A stretch of DNA of 64,000 bases. Origin: Marinobacter aromaticivorans (GTDB lineage Bacteria; Pseudomonadota; Gammaproteobacteria; Pseudomonadales; Oleiphilaceae). Positions 33,960 through 43,921 of this stretch are shown one piece after another. The notes under the pieces were generated by a model. That model was given only the letters and a program-made list of their open reading frames with translations. It searched no databases and was not told where the DNA came from. The stretch lies in contig NZ_NIHD01000005.1 in NCBI RefSeq assembly GCF_002806975.1, forward strand, positions 124,001 to 188,000, given 5' to 3'. Numbering within the stretch: the stretch's first letter is position 1; the number at the start of each line of letters is the position of its first letter. The translations under genes were made by a program, and so were the position numbers.

Positions 33960-34748
33960 TTACAGCCGCGACGGAGCAAACACCAGTTTTACTTCAAAGT
34001 GGCTGTTATCCGGCTTGCCGGGCGGTGGCTGCGGATACGGGCTTGCCGCGAGTGCGGCCCTGTAGGCCGCACGATCTATCTGAGCAATGCCCGTTGACCT
34101 GATCACTCTTACTCTGGTCAGAGCTCCATTCGACAGTAACTGAAGCTCCAGTTCCATAGTGCTGGAATCCCTCAGATCCCGGATTGCCGGTATTCGCTGT
34201 GCGTCAAGTTGGTTGGCAAGGTGTATGGCCAGCTTGGCCAGGTAGGGGTCCTGTTCCGAGGACGATTGCGTAATTCGGGTCAGCTCCCCGGTATTTTCCT
34301 TTTCTGCAACCTGGCCACGGGCCCCGCTTACCGGTGGCGAACTGGAAGCAGGTGACGCCAGGGCCGCCTCCGCTGGCCCTGTCTTTTCGGTCTGTTCGGA
34401 GGCTCGGGCGTTTTCACGGGTTTTGAAATCCTGGTGCCCGGTTTTCTGCTGAGATTGGCTTGCCAGGATATCCGGCTTTATGGGCTCCGGATTGCTGTTG
34501 TCGGGAACCGCGTTGGTCGCTGGATCGGGTTCAGGGTTTTGCCTGGACGAATCGGGGGCGGGCGTAGCCTGGGTAGTGGTTGTTGCCACCAGTTCCAGGG
34601 TGAGTTGCTCCCGGTGCCTGACAGGAGCGTCCTGCACAAGCGAAGGGATGCCGGATAACAGCAACGTATGAATCAGCAAAGCGGTTGATAAGGCGAGGGC
34701 GATCCGATACTTCGCCGGAAGGCTGTTGTTGCTGCCATGCTCCAGCAT
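33960..34748 (-). CDS. TonB-family energy transducer
   Basis: This 262-residue protein has an N-terminal membrane anchor (about 14-34) and a long Pro/Ser/Gln-rich periplasmic spacer (about 55-165). A C-terminal TonB-like domain (about 175-262; MELELQLLSNGALTRVRVIRSTG, IDRAAYRAALAASPYPQPPPG) follows. It would pass proton-motive energy to outer-membrane receptors. No exbB/exbD or receptor gene adjoins, and the N-terminal SHLS-like motif of classical TonB is not obvious, so it may be one of several paralogues. Confidence 0.85.
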   Translation of the reverse strand: MLEHGSNNSLPAKYRIALALSTALLIHTLLLSGIPSLVQDAPVRHREQLTLELVATTTTQATPAPDSSRQNPEPDPATNAVPDNSNPEPIKPDILASQSQQKTGHQDFKTRENARASEQTEKTGPAEAALASPASSSPPVSGARGQVAEKENTGELTRITQSSSEQDPYLAKLAIHLANQLDAQRIPAIRDLRDSSTMELELQLLSNGALTRVRVIRSTGIAQIDRAAYRAALAASPYPQPPPGKPDNSHFEVKLVFAPSRL

Positions 34749-34816
34749 TAATTCCAGATCACTCCCTTAACTTGCCTTTACTGGCCCGGGGCCCACAGAA
34801 GCGGGGCCGGGCCAAC

Positions 34817-37021
34817 TCAGGCAGTTTTGCTGCGAAGAGAACCGACTACGGCATCCAGTGCCCGATCAATAAATGCACCCTGCTCAAGCAGTGTCAGTCG
34901 CCCGCGTCGCATTTCATGGGCCAGTTCAAGGCGGGTCTTTTCGATAACCTTCAGGCCCATGCGGTTCACAAAAACAAAGCAGTCTGCTTCCTCAATGATT
35001 GCGGACAGCTTGCATCGGAAGCTTGCTCCATTCACCAGCCGGAATTCAACCCAGTTGCCTATTTCAATGCCGTCAATCTGAACCATGAACCCGGCAACAG
35101 CTGCATCCTCTGGTTGAAGCTGGGCTTTGTTTCTTGCTTCATCCGGGTCCTCTTCCTGAACCGGTGGTTGTTCCGCAATCTCCAGGCTCGAGGTTGTGCG
35201 GAAGGCATCCGTCAATTCATGTTTGAGCTGGCTCATGGTTTCGTCAAGCTTTGACGCATTGTACGAAACTTCTTCCAGCCCTGCGCGCAGTGATTTGAGC
35301 AGGCCGGGAACCACACGTACCCACTGATCCCTTTCCGCATCTTCCTGATGCGGGTGCAGGCACCAGATCAGGTCATCGACAACTTTTACGCTCTCTTGCC
35401 AACGATGCTCCACGTCATCGCGGAGGTAGGCCAGGAACATTACCCGGCTCCAGCCATTGAGCAGTATGTTGTGTACGGATTCCGGTAGCCGATAGCGTGC
35501 CACGCGCTCTTTGATGACCCTGTCGACCAGTTCCTGGGCTTTCTGGGATTTGATCCGCCCACGCTCTGATTCCCGGGTGCGTTGTTCCACCAGGGACGAC
35601 TTCCGGTTTTCCTTGGCAAGGAATTCCTCGAATTCTTCGTTCAGGGTTTCAAACAGGGCAATGTCGCCATCGAACTCACTGAGAATCCTTTGCACAATGC
35701 CATGTATCTTTTCGTACAGTTTGTCCCGGGCCTTCTCGTCGCTGTTGCTCCAGCCAATGCCTGCGCGCGCCAGCGAGTTGAGTAGTTTGCGGGCCGGATG
35801 CGTGGTTTTGCTGAAAAAGCTCTTGTCCTTGATGACAACTTTCAGAATCGGAATCTGTAGCCGGCTGATCAGCACCTGAACCGGAGCGGAAAGGTTGTAA
35901 TCGTCCAGAATAAACTCGAAGAGCATGGAGACGAGGTTGATCAGATCCTCGTCGATTTCCTTCAGGGCCGGCTTCTTGCCATCGCTGGTGTGGGCCTGTG
36001 CCAGGATCTGCTGCACCACCTCACGAAGGTCAATGGTAAGTGGTTCGCCCTCACTGAGATTGTGCCCGGAAGCTGCCTGGGTACTGAAAGGCAGGGATGC
36101 CAGCAGGTTGGCCAGCTCATGGCCACCGATGATGCGAATGTTGGGGTCGTGCTGTCGTGATGGTATGCCCGCATTGGCTCTCTGTCGCGCCAGCAGTTGA
36201 TGAATCTGTTCAAATACGGCATTGCTGGCGGTGCCGCCATCCTGGCGTGCGCCCTCTGATACTGCCGGATCTTCCCGGCCATCGGCAGAGCGCTGTCTTT
36301 CGCTGGCGCTATGCTGTTCGCCGGTTTTGCCGTGGTAACGGAAATTGGGAATGACACCAGCCTGAACAAGGATTCTGTTGGCCTCATCCAGAAGCATGCC
36401 GAGGTTTGAGACAACGTAACGGTCAAACTGTTTGAGCAGGATCAAACGTTCCCGGATCTGTATTTCCAGCGCCTGGATAGCCTCAGTGAAAGCGCTGCAA
36501 AGGTGCTCCGGTGCCATGGGATTAACGGGAGCATCGTCAGAGGCACCGTCGTAGACCTTGCTGAAGCGGGCCTGAAGTTGCAGAAGGGGACCCTGGAAAT
36601 GCGCTTTGGCTTTAGTGACCATGGCATTAAGGGCAACCTGCTCTTCCAGATCGTCATCACCTACCAGCGCAAGGCTGTCTGCGTTTGCCTGTCGCCCCAG
36701 AGTGTCTTCCTGTATCGGGCCTGTGTGAGGAGGGTTGGCAAAAAACTGCGCAACGGTATTCTGGAAGTGGCGCTCCACACCCTTGCGCTTGATGCGGATT
36801 TCCCGCATGGCTTCAAAATAGCGGTTTTGTTCATTGTTGCTGCGGGCATTATTGGCCAGTTCGAACAGCGAATCATCAACGGCATCAAAGGCGCCCTGCA
36901 GCAGATCTCCGAGCCCGGCGACAACTGTGTCGCGAATACGGGTAACCTCCACAGGAACGGGTTTGCTGCTTCCCGCCTCTCTGTGCTCACGGAGGTAATG
37001 TATGCCGGACTGCTTGTTCAT
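34817..37021 (-). CDS. DUF1631 domain-containing protein
   Basis: This 734-residue soluble protein is of the DUF1631 family, which is common in gammaproteobacteria and of unknown function. It is strongly helical and acidic/basic mixed, with a probable coiled coil around residues 450-500. A more beta-like C-terminal part (about 635-690; IDGIEIGNWVEFRLVNGASFRCKLSAI) recalls a PilZ-type barrel, but the RxxxR c-di-GMP motif is not evident. ATG 37021 follows AGGAG at six bases. It stands alone, with a promoter-like element upstream and its end 68 bases before the tonB-like gene start. Confidence 0.82.
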   Translation of the reverse strand: MNKQSGIHYLREHREAGSSKPVPVEVTRIRDTVVAGLGDLLQGAFDAVDDSLFELANNARSNNEQNRYFEAMREIRIKRKGVERHFQNTVAQFFANPPHTGPIQEDTLGRQANADSLALVGDDDLEEQVALNAMVTKAKAHFQGPLLQLQARFSKVYDGASDDAPVNPMAPEHLCSAFTEAIQALEIQIRERLILLKQFDRYVVSNLGMLLDEANRILVQAGVIPNFRYHGKTGEQHSASERQRSADGREDPAVSEGARQDGGTASNAVFEQIHQLLARQRANAGIPSRQHDPNIRIIGGHELANLLASLPFSTQAASGHNLSEGEPLTIDLREVVQQILAQAHTSDGKKPALKEIDEDLINLVSMLFEFILDDYNLSAPVQVLISRLQIPILKVVIKDKSFFSKTTHPARKLLNSLARAGIGWSNSDEKARDKLYEKIHGIVQRILSEFDGDIALFETLNEEFEEFLAKENRKSSLVEQRTRESERGRIKSQKAQELVDRVIKERVARYRLPESVHNILLNGWSRVMFLAYLRDDVEHRWQESVKVVDDLIWCLHPHQEDAERDQWVRVVPGLLKSLRAGLEEVSYNASKLDETMSQLKHELTDAFRTTSSLEIAEQPPVQEEDPDEARNKAQLQPEDAAVAGFMVQIDGIEIGNWVEFRLVNGASFRCKLSAIIEEADCFVFVNRMGLKVIEKTRLELAHEMRRGRLTLLEQGAFIDRALDAVVGSLRSKTA

Positions 37022-37079
37022 GGCCGACTCCTGTTTACGGCTCAACCGGGTACATGACCGAGCTAGACTTTCTGTTTTG

Positions 37080-37106
37080 ATTATACTGTTTTTGGTTGCA
37101 TTTCAA
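37080..37106 (-). promoter_or_regulatory. candidate promoter of the DUF1631 gene
   Basis: On the minus strand TTGAAA (37106-37101) and a perfect TATAAT (37085-37080) are 15 bases apart; a 16-base reading uses TTTGAA. The predicted start lies about 53 bases before the ATG. Confidence 0.4.
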
Positions 37107-37167
37107 ATTTACCGTATTTTTGACCGGGTTAACATGATTAAAATGGAACCAGGGCATCAAATTTAAA

Positions 37168-37200
37168 AATAAAGGGCGTTCCGCTGGAGCGCCCTTTGCT
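37168..37200. terminator. terminator of the YIP1-family gene
   Basis: AAAGGGCGTTCC, loop GCT, GGAGCGCCCTTT forms an almost perfect 12-base-pair stem (one G-T pair) bounded by A and T runs. It works on the minus strand for the gene ending at 37226. Confidence 0.75.
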
Positions 37201-37225
37201 GGAGTGCGGTTTCAGAGTGTTTGCG

Positions 37226-37828
37226 TCAGGTTACGTAGACCGGTCCGATGCCCAGGCTCCAGATCACTACACTGATTGCGAGCAGTGCAACAAACATCAC
37301 CAGACCCACGGTGAGTACTGCAGTCGCAAACATGAACCCGCGCTCTTCCGGAATTTTCATCAGGATGGGAAGTCCCTCATAGAGCAGGTAAACCGCGTAA
37401 GCTATGGCAACCAGGCCCGCCAGCATATTAATCCATATGTTCGGATAGGCAGCAATAACGCCGATCAGGAACATCGGGGTTGCCGTGTAAGCCGCCATGG
37501 CGACGCCCCGGGGTGTCGAATCAACCGCGTCGTAAGTTGCGGCAAAGAAATCAATGAATTTGCCCAGGATAAAAATACCGGCAAGCATGGCAGCATAAAA
37601 CAGTACCGACAAGCTGAGACCGCTGCTTAGCGACAGGCGGGTTACCTGGCCATCACCTATTTGCCAGCCAATTTGAGTGGTTCCAAAAAAACCTGCCAGA
37701 GCCGGTATCAGCGCAAGTAGCAGAACGTGTCCTGTGTAGAGGCGGGTAACAGATTCGGATGCCTTCCGTATGGCTTCCCATTCCTGGTCCGGATTGGTCA
37801 GAAGGCCGAAAGAATGTGTAAGGCTCAT
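37226..37828 (-). CDS. YIP1-family membrane protein
   Basis: This 200-residue protein has a soluble N-terminus (LTNPDQEWEAIRKASES) followed by five hydrophobic segments, the pattern of bacterial YIP1-family proteins. Function is unknown. The ATG at 37828 follows TAGGAG at seven bases. Confidence 0.8.
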   Translation of the reverse strand: MSLTHSFGLLTNPDQEWEAIRKASESVTRLYTGHVLLLALIPALAGFFGTTQIGWQIGDGQVTRLSLSSGLSLSVLFYAAMLAGIFILGKFIDFFAATYDAVDSTPRGVAMAAYTATPMFLIGVIAAYPNIWINMLAGLVAIAYAVYLLYEGLPILMKIPEERGFMFATAVLTVGLVMFVALLAISVVIWSLGIGPVYVT

Positions 37829-37979
37829 GGACAAACTCCTACCAATTTATTGTTGTTTAACGTTCCCCCTCAGTGTTGGTCGCGGATTGATATGCGTCAA
37901 GGATATGGTTAAAGTTTGATCTTCCAAGAACCTGCTCCGCTATAACTGGACTATCTAAGGCGGAGTAAGAAGTGGCGGT

Positions 37980-39263
37980 TCAGACGATGGGCAAGGGTCG
38001 TTTTTTGCGTTTTTTCGGGTGCACTATGGCAGCTTTTACAACGTTGTCCTTGATCTGCAGAACCTCTACGCAATGACCGTCCACTTTCATGCAGACGTTG
38101 GTGTCAGGAATGTTCTCGAGGGTCTCGGTGATCAGGCCGTTGAGCGTTTTAGGGCCGTCGGTGGGTAGCCTCCACCCCAGGGTTTTGTTGATGGTGCGCA
38201 CGGCAGCGGTGCCGTCGATAATGAACGTGCCGTCTTCCTGGGGGATTATGTCCGGGCTGGTGGCCGCGTAATCGGTGGTAAATTCGCCCACAATTTCCTC
38301 CAGGATATCCTCCAGGGTCGCCAGCCCCAGCACATCACCGTATTCGTCCACCACAATGCCAAACCGGCGCTTGCCTTTCTGGAAGTTGATCAGCTGTGTG
38401 TTCAGAGGCGTGCTTTCGGGGATGAAATAGGGTTCCTGGCAAAGCTGCAGGATCATGGCTTTATTGACTTCTTCCTGCTGCAGAAGTTTGGTAGCGCTGC
38501 GCAGGTGCAGGATGCCCTGGATGTCGTTGATGTCACCCTTGAATACCGGCAGACGCGTATGCTGGCTGTTCCTGAGCTGGCGCAGGATGGTGTCCGTATC
38601 GTCATCCAGGTCGATGCCGGAAACTTCGTTGCGGGGCACCATGATGTCGTTCACCGTGACCTTCTCAAGATCCAGAATGCTGACAAGCATATCCTTGTGC
38701 TTGGCAGGGATCAGGGCGCCGGCTTCGTTCACCAGAGTTCTGAGTTCTTCCCGGCTGAGGTGGTCGCTGGCAGCATCGCTTGGGGATACTCGCAGGATTC
38801 TGAGAATGGCGCCGGTAAACAGATTCACGGCCCATACAACCGGGTAGAGGATTTTAAGCAGCGGCCCGAGAATGTAGCTTGCCGGGAAAGCAATTTTTTC
38901 GGGAAAGAGGGCGGCCAGGGTTTTCGGGGTAACTTCGGCGAAGATCAGGATGACGATGGTCAACAGCAGCGTGGCTATGGCAATGCCCGCATCACCCCAG
39001 ATCCGGATGGCTATAACCGTGGCTATGGACGACGCCAGGATATTGACGAAGTTGTTGCCGATCAGAATGATGCCAATCAGCTGATCGGTGCGCTGCAGCA
39101 ACGCCTGCGCCCGTTTTGCACCTTTGTGGCCGGTTTTTGCCATGTGTTTGAGGCGATACCGGTTGAGCGACATCATTCCGGTTTCAGAGCTGGAAAAGAA
39201 TGCCGAAAGCATGATCAGCCCGACGAGAATAATCGACAGCGCAGTGAGCGATGTACCGTCCAA
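37980..39263 (-). CDS. CorB/YfjD-like CNNM-type membrane protein with CBS pair
   Basis: This 427-residue protein has a DUF21 transmembrane domain (about 1-180; FFSSSETGMMSLNRYRLKHMA, EVTPKTLAALFPEK), a CBS pair (about 205-330; VPRNEVSGIDLDDD, RRFGIVVDEYGDVLGLATLEDILEEIVGEF) and a CorC_HlyC domain (about 340-420). Family members are linked to Mg/Co transport; the direction is debated. The start is a TTG at 39263, supported by AAGGA upstream and by alignment of the MDGT N-terminus with family members. It follows the YpjD-like gene, as in other gammaproteobacteria near ffh. Confidence 0.9.
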   Translation of the reverse strand: MDGTSLTALSIILVGLIMLSAFFSSSETGMMSLNRYRLKHMAKTGHKGAKRAQALLQRTDQLIGIILIGNNFVNILASSIATVIAIRIWGDAGIAIATLLLTIVILIFAEVTPKTLAALFPEKIAFPASYILGPLLKILYPVVWAVNLFTGAILRILRVSPSDAASDHLSREELRTLVNEAGALIPAKHKDMLVSILDLEKVTVNDIMVPRNEVSGIDLDDDTDTILRQLRNSQHTRLPVFKGDINDIQGILHLRSATKLLQQEEVNKAMILQLCQEPYFIPESTPLNTQLINFQKGKRRFGIVVDEYGDVLGLATLEDILEEIVGEFTTDYAATSPDIIPQEDGTFIIDGTAAVRTINKTLGWRLPTDGPKTLNGLITETLENIPDTNVCMKVDGHCVEVLQIKDNVVKAAIVHPKKRKKRPLPIV

Positions 39264-39345
39264 ACCAAGGGTGTCCTTATATTGCTGGCAAGTAGCGAAA
39301 ATAGGTTGTGATCGCGCCTGGTGTCAAGGCGTTGCTCGTGGAGAT

Positions 39346-40152
39346 TCAGCCGGCCTGTCTGAAGACAAATTCAAGGACGAATTTGCTGCCATAAAAGGCC
39401 AGCATAAGGAGTGCGCATCCGGCCAGTGTCCAGCGGCTGGCAGTTATACCGCGCCAGCCTTTGGTGTAGCGGCCGATGAGCAGTGCCACAAAAACCAGCA
39501 GTGCGAGCAGGGAAAAAACGGTTTTGTGGGCCAGGTTCTGAGCAAACAGGTTCTCTATAAACAGCGCCCCTGTCAAAATTGCGAGAATCAGCATCACAAC
39601 ACCGGCCCATACCATCTCGAAAAGCAGGGACTCCATGGTTTGCAGCGGCGGCAGATTACGCACCAGGGGGCTGTTATAATTTTGCTTCAGTTGGCGGTTC
39701 TGGAAATAAAGCAGGCTCGCCTGTATGGCCGCGAGGGTAAACAGGCTGTAGGCTGTTACCGATAACGCGATGTGGGAAAGCACACCATAACTGTCATCCG
39801 AAACCAGACGTGATGGTGTATGTGTGATCAGTGCCATGATGATGGTGAGTGCTGCCAGGGGGTAAGCGCCCAGAAACAGGCTTTGAACCGGTTTTTTAAG
39901 GTTAAGGCCCAGCAGAAGAAACACGATCAGCCAGGAAATCAGCACCGAGCTTTTGAAAAACCCGAAATCGACGCCACCATCATGGAGTACTGTCTGGGTT
40001 ATCAGAAGGCCGTGGGCGGTAAGTGCGAGCATGCCAACAAGGGTTGTGATCGCAATGTTGCTGTGTACGCGCCCACGAACGTGAAGCGCCTGCAAAGCGG
40101 TGCCGACGCTGTACAGAAATAGAGAGGTGACCGCGAGAATCAGCGTTCCCAT
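39346..40152 (-). CDS. ypjD: YpjD-like cytochrome c assembly (CcsA-type) membrane protein
   Basis: This 268-residue protein has eight hydrophobic segments and belongs to the CcsA/CcmC-like heme-handling family in its YpjD branch. Typical parts are SNIAITTLVGMLALTAHG, DFGFFKSSVLISWL and SYGVLSHIALSVTAYSLFTLAAIQ. A part in heme or cytochrome handling is inferred from the family only. It is divergent from ffh. ATG 40152 has an AAGGA site. Confidence 0.87.
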   Translation of the reverse strand: MGTLILAVTSLFLYSVGTALQALHVRGRVHSNIAITTLVGMLALTAHGLLITQTVLHDGGVDFGFFKSSVLISWLIVFLLLGLNLKKPVQSLFLGAYPLAALTIIMALITHTPSRLVSDDSYGVLSHIALSVTAYSLFTLAAIQASLLYFQNRQLKQNYNSPLVRNLPPLQTMESLLFEMVWAGVVMLILAILTGALFIENLFAQNLAHKTVFSLLALLVFVALLIGRYTKGWRGITASRWTLAGCALLMLAFYGSKFVLEFVFRQAG

Positions 40153-40242
40153 GACTTCCTTATTAACCACTGTGCTGGCTGGAGATCGGCATACACGGCT
40201 GCCGATTTGACCGGGCTGGTCGTTTCAGAGCGATAGTCTGGT

Positions 40243-40248
40243 TATAAT
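40243..40248 (+). promoter_or_regulatory. -10 element of the ffh promoter
   Basis: A perfect TATAAT lies 85 bases before the ffh ATG in the divergent ypjD-ffh spacer. The -35 element is poor (TCGTTT at 17 bases). Confidence 0.4.
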
Positions 40249-40333
40249 GTCGCGATTATGCAACAGGAATCAAGGAGCCACTACTGGCTCCGGGGTTTGT
40301 GCACTCAATTTAACCGGGGTACGGAAGAGCAAC

Positions 40334-41722
40334 ATGTTTGAGAACCTCCAGGACCGACTTTCCGGCAGCCTGCGCAAGATATCCGGTCAGGCGCGGCTTA
40401 CCGACGACAATATAAAGGACACTCTGCGGGAAGTGCGCATGGCGCTGCTGGAAGCAGACGTTGCACTTCCGGTAGTCAAGGACTTTGTGGAGGGTGTTCG
40501 TAAGCGGGCGATCGGGCAGGAAGTCCAGCGCAGCCTCACGCCCGGCCAGGTGTTTATCAAAGTGGTCCAGCAGGAGCTGGAGCGGGTAATGGGCGAGCGC
40601 AACGAAACCCTCAACCTCGCCGTTCAGCCACCCGCAGTCATTATGATGGCAGGCCTTCAGGGTGCCGGTAAAACCACCACGGTCGCGAAACTGTCGCGTT
40701 TCCTCAAAGAGCGGCAGAAAAAGTCCGTCATGGTAGTGAGTGCCGATGTGTATCGGCCGGCTGCCATCAAACAGCTGGAAACGCTTGCCGGTGAGGTGGG
40801 CGTTGAGTTCTTCCCCAGCAGTGCGGATCAGGATCCGGTTGCTATTGCAGAGGGTGCGGTTTCAGCTGCCCGCAAGAAGCATATCGATGTGGTGATTCTT
40901 GATACGGCTGGCCGGTTGCACGTTGATGAGCAGATGATGGGCGAGATTGGCCGCCTGCATAAAGCGGTCAAGCCGGTCGAAACCCTGTTTGTGGTCGACG
41001 CCATGACCGGGCAGGATGCCGCAAATACAGCCAAGGCCTTTAACGATGCCCTGCCGCTGACCGGTGTGGTTTTGACCAAGACCGACGGTGATGCCCGCGG
41101 TGGTGCTGCACTTTCTGTCAGGCACATTACCGGCAAGCCCATCAAGTTTCTCGGTGTTGGTGAAAAATCGGATGCCCTGGAGCCGTTTTACCCGGACAGG
41201 GTTGCGTCCCGGATCCTGGGTATGGGCGATGTGCTGTCCCTTATTGAGGAAGCTGAACGCAAGCTGGACCACAAGAAAGCCCAGAAGCTCACCAAAAAGA
41301 TCAAAAAAGGTAAAAGTTTTGATCTGGAGGACTTCCGCGACCAGCTCCAGCAGATGAAGAGTATGGGGGGTATCGGCGGTTTGATGGACAAGTTGCCGGG
41401 CATGGGGCAGATGGCGCAGGTGGCGCAGCAGCAGGTCAATGACAAATCCATGGGGCAGATGGAAGCGATCATCTGCTCGATGACGCCGAAAGAGCGCCGC
41501 TATCCGGATGTGATCAATAACTCCCGTAAGCGTCGCATAGCAGCGGGTTCCGGAACACAGATACAGGATGTGAACCGTCTGCTCAAGCAGCATAAGCAGA
41601 TGCAGAAGATGATGAAAAAATTTGGCAAAAAAGGCGGAATGGCGAATATGATGCGCGGCCTTGGTGGTATGATGCCGCCGGGCGGTGGTGGCGGTGGCAT
41701 GCCGCCGTTTGGTCGTATGTAA
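40334..41722 (+). CDS. ffh: signal recognition particle protein Ffh
   Basis: This 462-residue GTPase has the N domain (1-85), the G domain with P-loop GLQGAGKTTT, DTAGRL and TKTDGDARGG, and the methionine-rich M domain (about 300-462). It ends in a Gly/Met-rich tail. It binds 4.5S RNA and signal peptides and brings ribosomes to FtsY. The ATG at 40334 gives the canonical MFENLQDRLS. The frame is open upstream to 40247, inside the promoter. Confidence 0.97.
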   Translation: MFENLQDRLSGSLRKISGQARLTDDNIKDTLREVRMALLEADVALPVVKDFVEGVRKRAIGQEVQRSLTPGQVFIKVVQQELERVMGERNETLNLAVQPPAVIMMAGLQGAGKTTTVAKLSRFLKERQKKSVMVVSADVYRPAAIKQLETLAGEVGVEFFPSSADQDPVAIAEGAVSAARKKHIDVVILDTAGRLHVDEQMMGEIGRLHKAVKPVETLFVVDAMTGQDAANTAKAFNDALPLTGVVLTKTDGDARGGAALSVRHITGKPIKFLGVGEKSDALEPFYPDRVASRILGMGDVLSLIEEAERKLDHKKAQKLTKKIKKGKSFDLEDFRDQLQQMKSMGGIGGLMDKLPGMGQMAQVAQQQVNDKSMGQMEAIICSMTPKERRYPDVINNSRKRRIAAGSGTQIQDVNRLLKQHKQMQKMMKKFGKKGGMANMMRGLGGMMPPGGGGGGMPPFGRM

Positions 41723-41888
41723 AAAGCCTTACACGGAAAACCTGGAAACAGTGTGTTTGCCTGTTTTCTTTAGCGCGTTTTTAGCATAGAATGTCGCCCC
41801 TTTCGAGTATGGGTCATCGCGCCAGTCGTCTTTATGTGGCCGGCGTGAAACGTACAAAGTTCGTATAACAGAACAGGATATTGGTTAA

Positions 41889-42128
41889 ATGGTAACAATC
41901 CGTTTGGCTCGTGGCGGTTCCAAGAAGCGCCCGTTCTATCATCTGACAGTCACTGACAGCCGTAATTCACGTGACGGCGCTTTCATTGAGCGCGTTGGCT
42001 TTTTCAACCCGATCGCCCGCGGTCAGGAAGAGCGCCTCCGTGTGGATCGCGACCGTATAAATTACTGGGTTGGCCAGGGTGCTCAGACCAGCAATCGTGT
42101 TGCGCAGCTGCTGAAGGCTGCCGAGTAA
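41889..42128 (+). CDS. rpsP: 30S ribosomal protein S16
   Basis: This 79-residue S16 has the expected [17 protein letters not shown] start and [10 protein letters not shown] core. It is the first gene of the rpsP-rimM-trmD-rplS operon, preceded by 166 bases that hold its promoter and leader, in which I could not place a convincing -35/-10 pair. Confidence 0.98.
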   Translation: MVTIRLARGGSKKRPFYHLTVTDSRNSRDGAFIERVGFFNPIARGQEERLRVDRDRINYWVGQGAQTSNRVAQLLKAAE

Positions 42129-42153
42129 GCTTTACTGACCACCGGGGTGTTGC

Positions 42154-42681
42154 ATGACGCAGGATTCGCAGGAAACTGTGGTCGGTCGGATTACCTCGGT
42201 ATTTGGGGTTAAAGGGTGGCTTAAGGTTTATTCCTACACCGACCCTAAAGAAGGAATACTTGGCTATCCCAACTGGATTCTTGATCTGGACGGAAAGCGT
42301 ATTCCTGTAAAGCTTGAGGAAGGTCGCCGCCAGGGGCAGGCGATTGTCATCAGGCTTAAAGGTATTAATGATCGTGAGCTGGCACGCACCTATTGTGGTG
42401 CCGAGGTCAGGGTTCCTACGGCTGATTTACCCGAACTCCCTGAAGGGGAGTACTACTGGCGCCAGCTGCAGGGGCTTGAGGTGTTCACGGTTGAAGGTGA
42501 ATGCCTCGGTCAGGTGGATCACCTGATCGAAACAGGATCCAATGATGTCCTGGTCGTGCACGCGACAGCGGGCTCGATTGATCAGCGGGAGCGCCTTATC
42601 CCCTATCTCCCTGATCAGGTTGTCCGGGAGGTTGATCTTGTTGGGCATAAGCTGGTTGTAGACTGGGATCCGGAGTTCTGA
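42154..42681 (+). CDS. rimM: 16S rRNA processing protein RimM
   Basis: This 175-residue maturation factor has an N-terminal RimM domain (VGRITSVFGVKGWLKVYSYTDP) and a C-terminal PRC-barrel (about 95-175; LPEGEYYWRQLQGLEV, ERLIPYLPDQVVREVDL). It binds S19 and helps mature the 30S head. It lies 25 bases after rpsP and three before trmD. Confidence 0.97.
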   Translation: MTQDSQETVVGRITSVFGVKGWLKVYSYTDPKEGILGYPNWILDLDGKRIPVKLEEGRRQGQAIVIRLKGINDRELARTYCGAEVRVPTADLPELPEGEYYWRQLQGLEVFTVEGECLGQVDHLIETGSNDVLVVHATAGSIDQRERLIPYLPDQVVREVDLVGHKLVVDWDPEF

Positions 42682-42684
42682 CAG

Positions 42685-43443
42685 GTGTGGATTGGCGCAG
42701 TCAGTCTGTTTCCGGAGATGTTTCAGGCGGTGACGGATTACGGGGTAACAGGCAGGGCAGTGCGTGATGGTCTTCTGACCTTCAATAGCTGGAACCCTCG
42801 CGACTTTACCCACGATCGTCATCGTACCGTCGACGATCGCCCTTATGGTGGTGGCCCGGGTATGCTGATGAAAATTCAGCCGCTCAGGGACGCCATTCAT
42901 GCAGCGCGGGAAACGGCACCGGGAAAGGCCTGTGTTGTGTATCTTTCGCCCCAGGGTGAAACGCTGAATCAGGCAGTTGTCGAGTCTCTTGTTGCAGAAG
43001 ATAGCCTGATTCTGGTTGCCGGGCGCTACGAAGGTGTTGATGAACGCCTGATAGCAACAGAGGTGGACCGGGAAATATCACTGGGGGACTTCGTGCTCTC
43101 TGGTGGTGAATTGGCGGCCATGGCTGTTATTGATGCGGTTACACGCCTCATCCCCGGAGCGCTGGGTCATGCGCAGTCAGCAGAGCAGGATTCCTTTGCT
43201 GACGGGTTGCTGGATTGTCCGCACTACACCCGGCCCGAGGTTTATGAAGGTCAGGCGGTGCCGGATATTTTGTTGGGCGGTCACCATGATCAGATCCGGC
43301 GTTGGCGGCTCAAGCAGTCGCTGAGGCGAACCCGGGAACGACGCCCCGACCTGCTCGAACAGCGGGTGCTTACGGACGAAGAGCGTGAGTTGCTGGGTGA
43401 GATTTTAAACGAACCGTGTGCCTCTGAATCATCAGGGCATTAA
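42685..43443 (+). CDS. trmD: tRNA (guanine37-N1)-methyltransferase, GTG start
   Basis: This 252-residue SPOUT enzyme puts the m1G37 methyl on tRNA and prevents frameshifting. It has [25 protein letters not shown], the knot segment [12 protein letters not shown] and [15 protein letters not shown]. It starts with GTG at 42685, three bases after rimM, so translation is probably coupled. Confidence 0.97.
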   Translation: MWIGAVSLFPEMFQAVTDYGVTGRAVRDGLLTFNSWNPRDFTHDRHRTVDDRPYGGGPGMLMKIQPLRDAIHAARETAPGKACVVYLSPQGETLNQAVVESLVAEDSLILVAGRYEGVDERLIATEVDREISLGDFVLSGGELAAMAVIDAVTRLIPGALGHAQSAEQDSFADGLLDCPHYTRPEVYEGQAVPDILLGGHHDQIRRWRLKQSLRRTRERRPDLLEQRVLTDEERELLGEILNEPCASESSGH

Positions 43444-43468
43444 AAGATTGGGTATCAGGAGCATAGCG

Positions 43469-43825
43469 ATGAGCGGCAAGAACAACATCATCAATCAACT
43501 TGAAGCAGAACAGATGACCAAGGAAATCCCCCCGTTTGCGCCGGGTGATACCGTGGTTATTCAGGTGCGTGTTACTGAGGGCAACCGTGAGCGCTTGCAG
43601 GCGTTCGAAGGCGTTGTAATCGGTAAGCGCAACCGTGGCATGAATTCCTCTTTCACCGTACGGAAGATTTCTTACGGTGTAGGCGTTGAGCGTACCTTCC
43701 AGACCTTCTCCAAGCTGATTGACAGCATTACTGTGAAGCGTCGTGGTGCCGTGCGCCAGGCGAAGCTTTACTACCTGCGCGAGCGCTCCGGTAAGGCAGC
43801 GCGTATCAAGGAAAAGCTGGGCTGA
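43469..43825 (+). CDS. rplS: 50S ribosomal protein L19
   Basis: This 118-residue L19 has [29 protein letters not shown] and [18 protein letters not shown]. The ATG at 43469 follows CAGGAG at nine bases. It closes the operon and is followed by a terminator. Confidence 0.98.
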   Translation: MSGKNNIINQLEAEQMTKEIPPFAPGDTVVIQVRVTEGNRERLQAFEGVVIGKRNRGMNSSFTVRKISYGVGVERTFQTFSKLIDSITVKRRGAVRQAKLYYLRERSGKAARIKEKLG

Positions 43826-43854
43826 GCAGCACGCTGCTGAGCAACCTTGCAGTG

Positions 43855-43884
43855 AAAACGGCAGCCTGAGGGCTGCCGTTTTTG
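43855..43884 (+). terminator. terminator of the rpsP-rimM-trmD-rplS operon
   Basis: AACGGCAGCC (43857-43866), loop TGAG, GGCTGCCGTT (43871-43880), then further T residues and a leading A run. Confidence 0.9.
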
Positions 43885-43921
43885 TTTCTGGCGGGCGACA
43901 ATGCAATCATGAGATCAGAGG

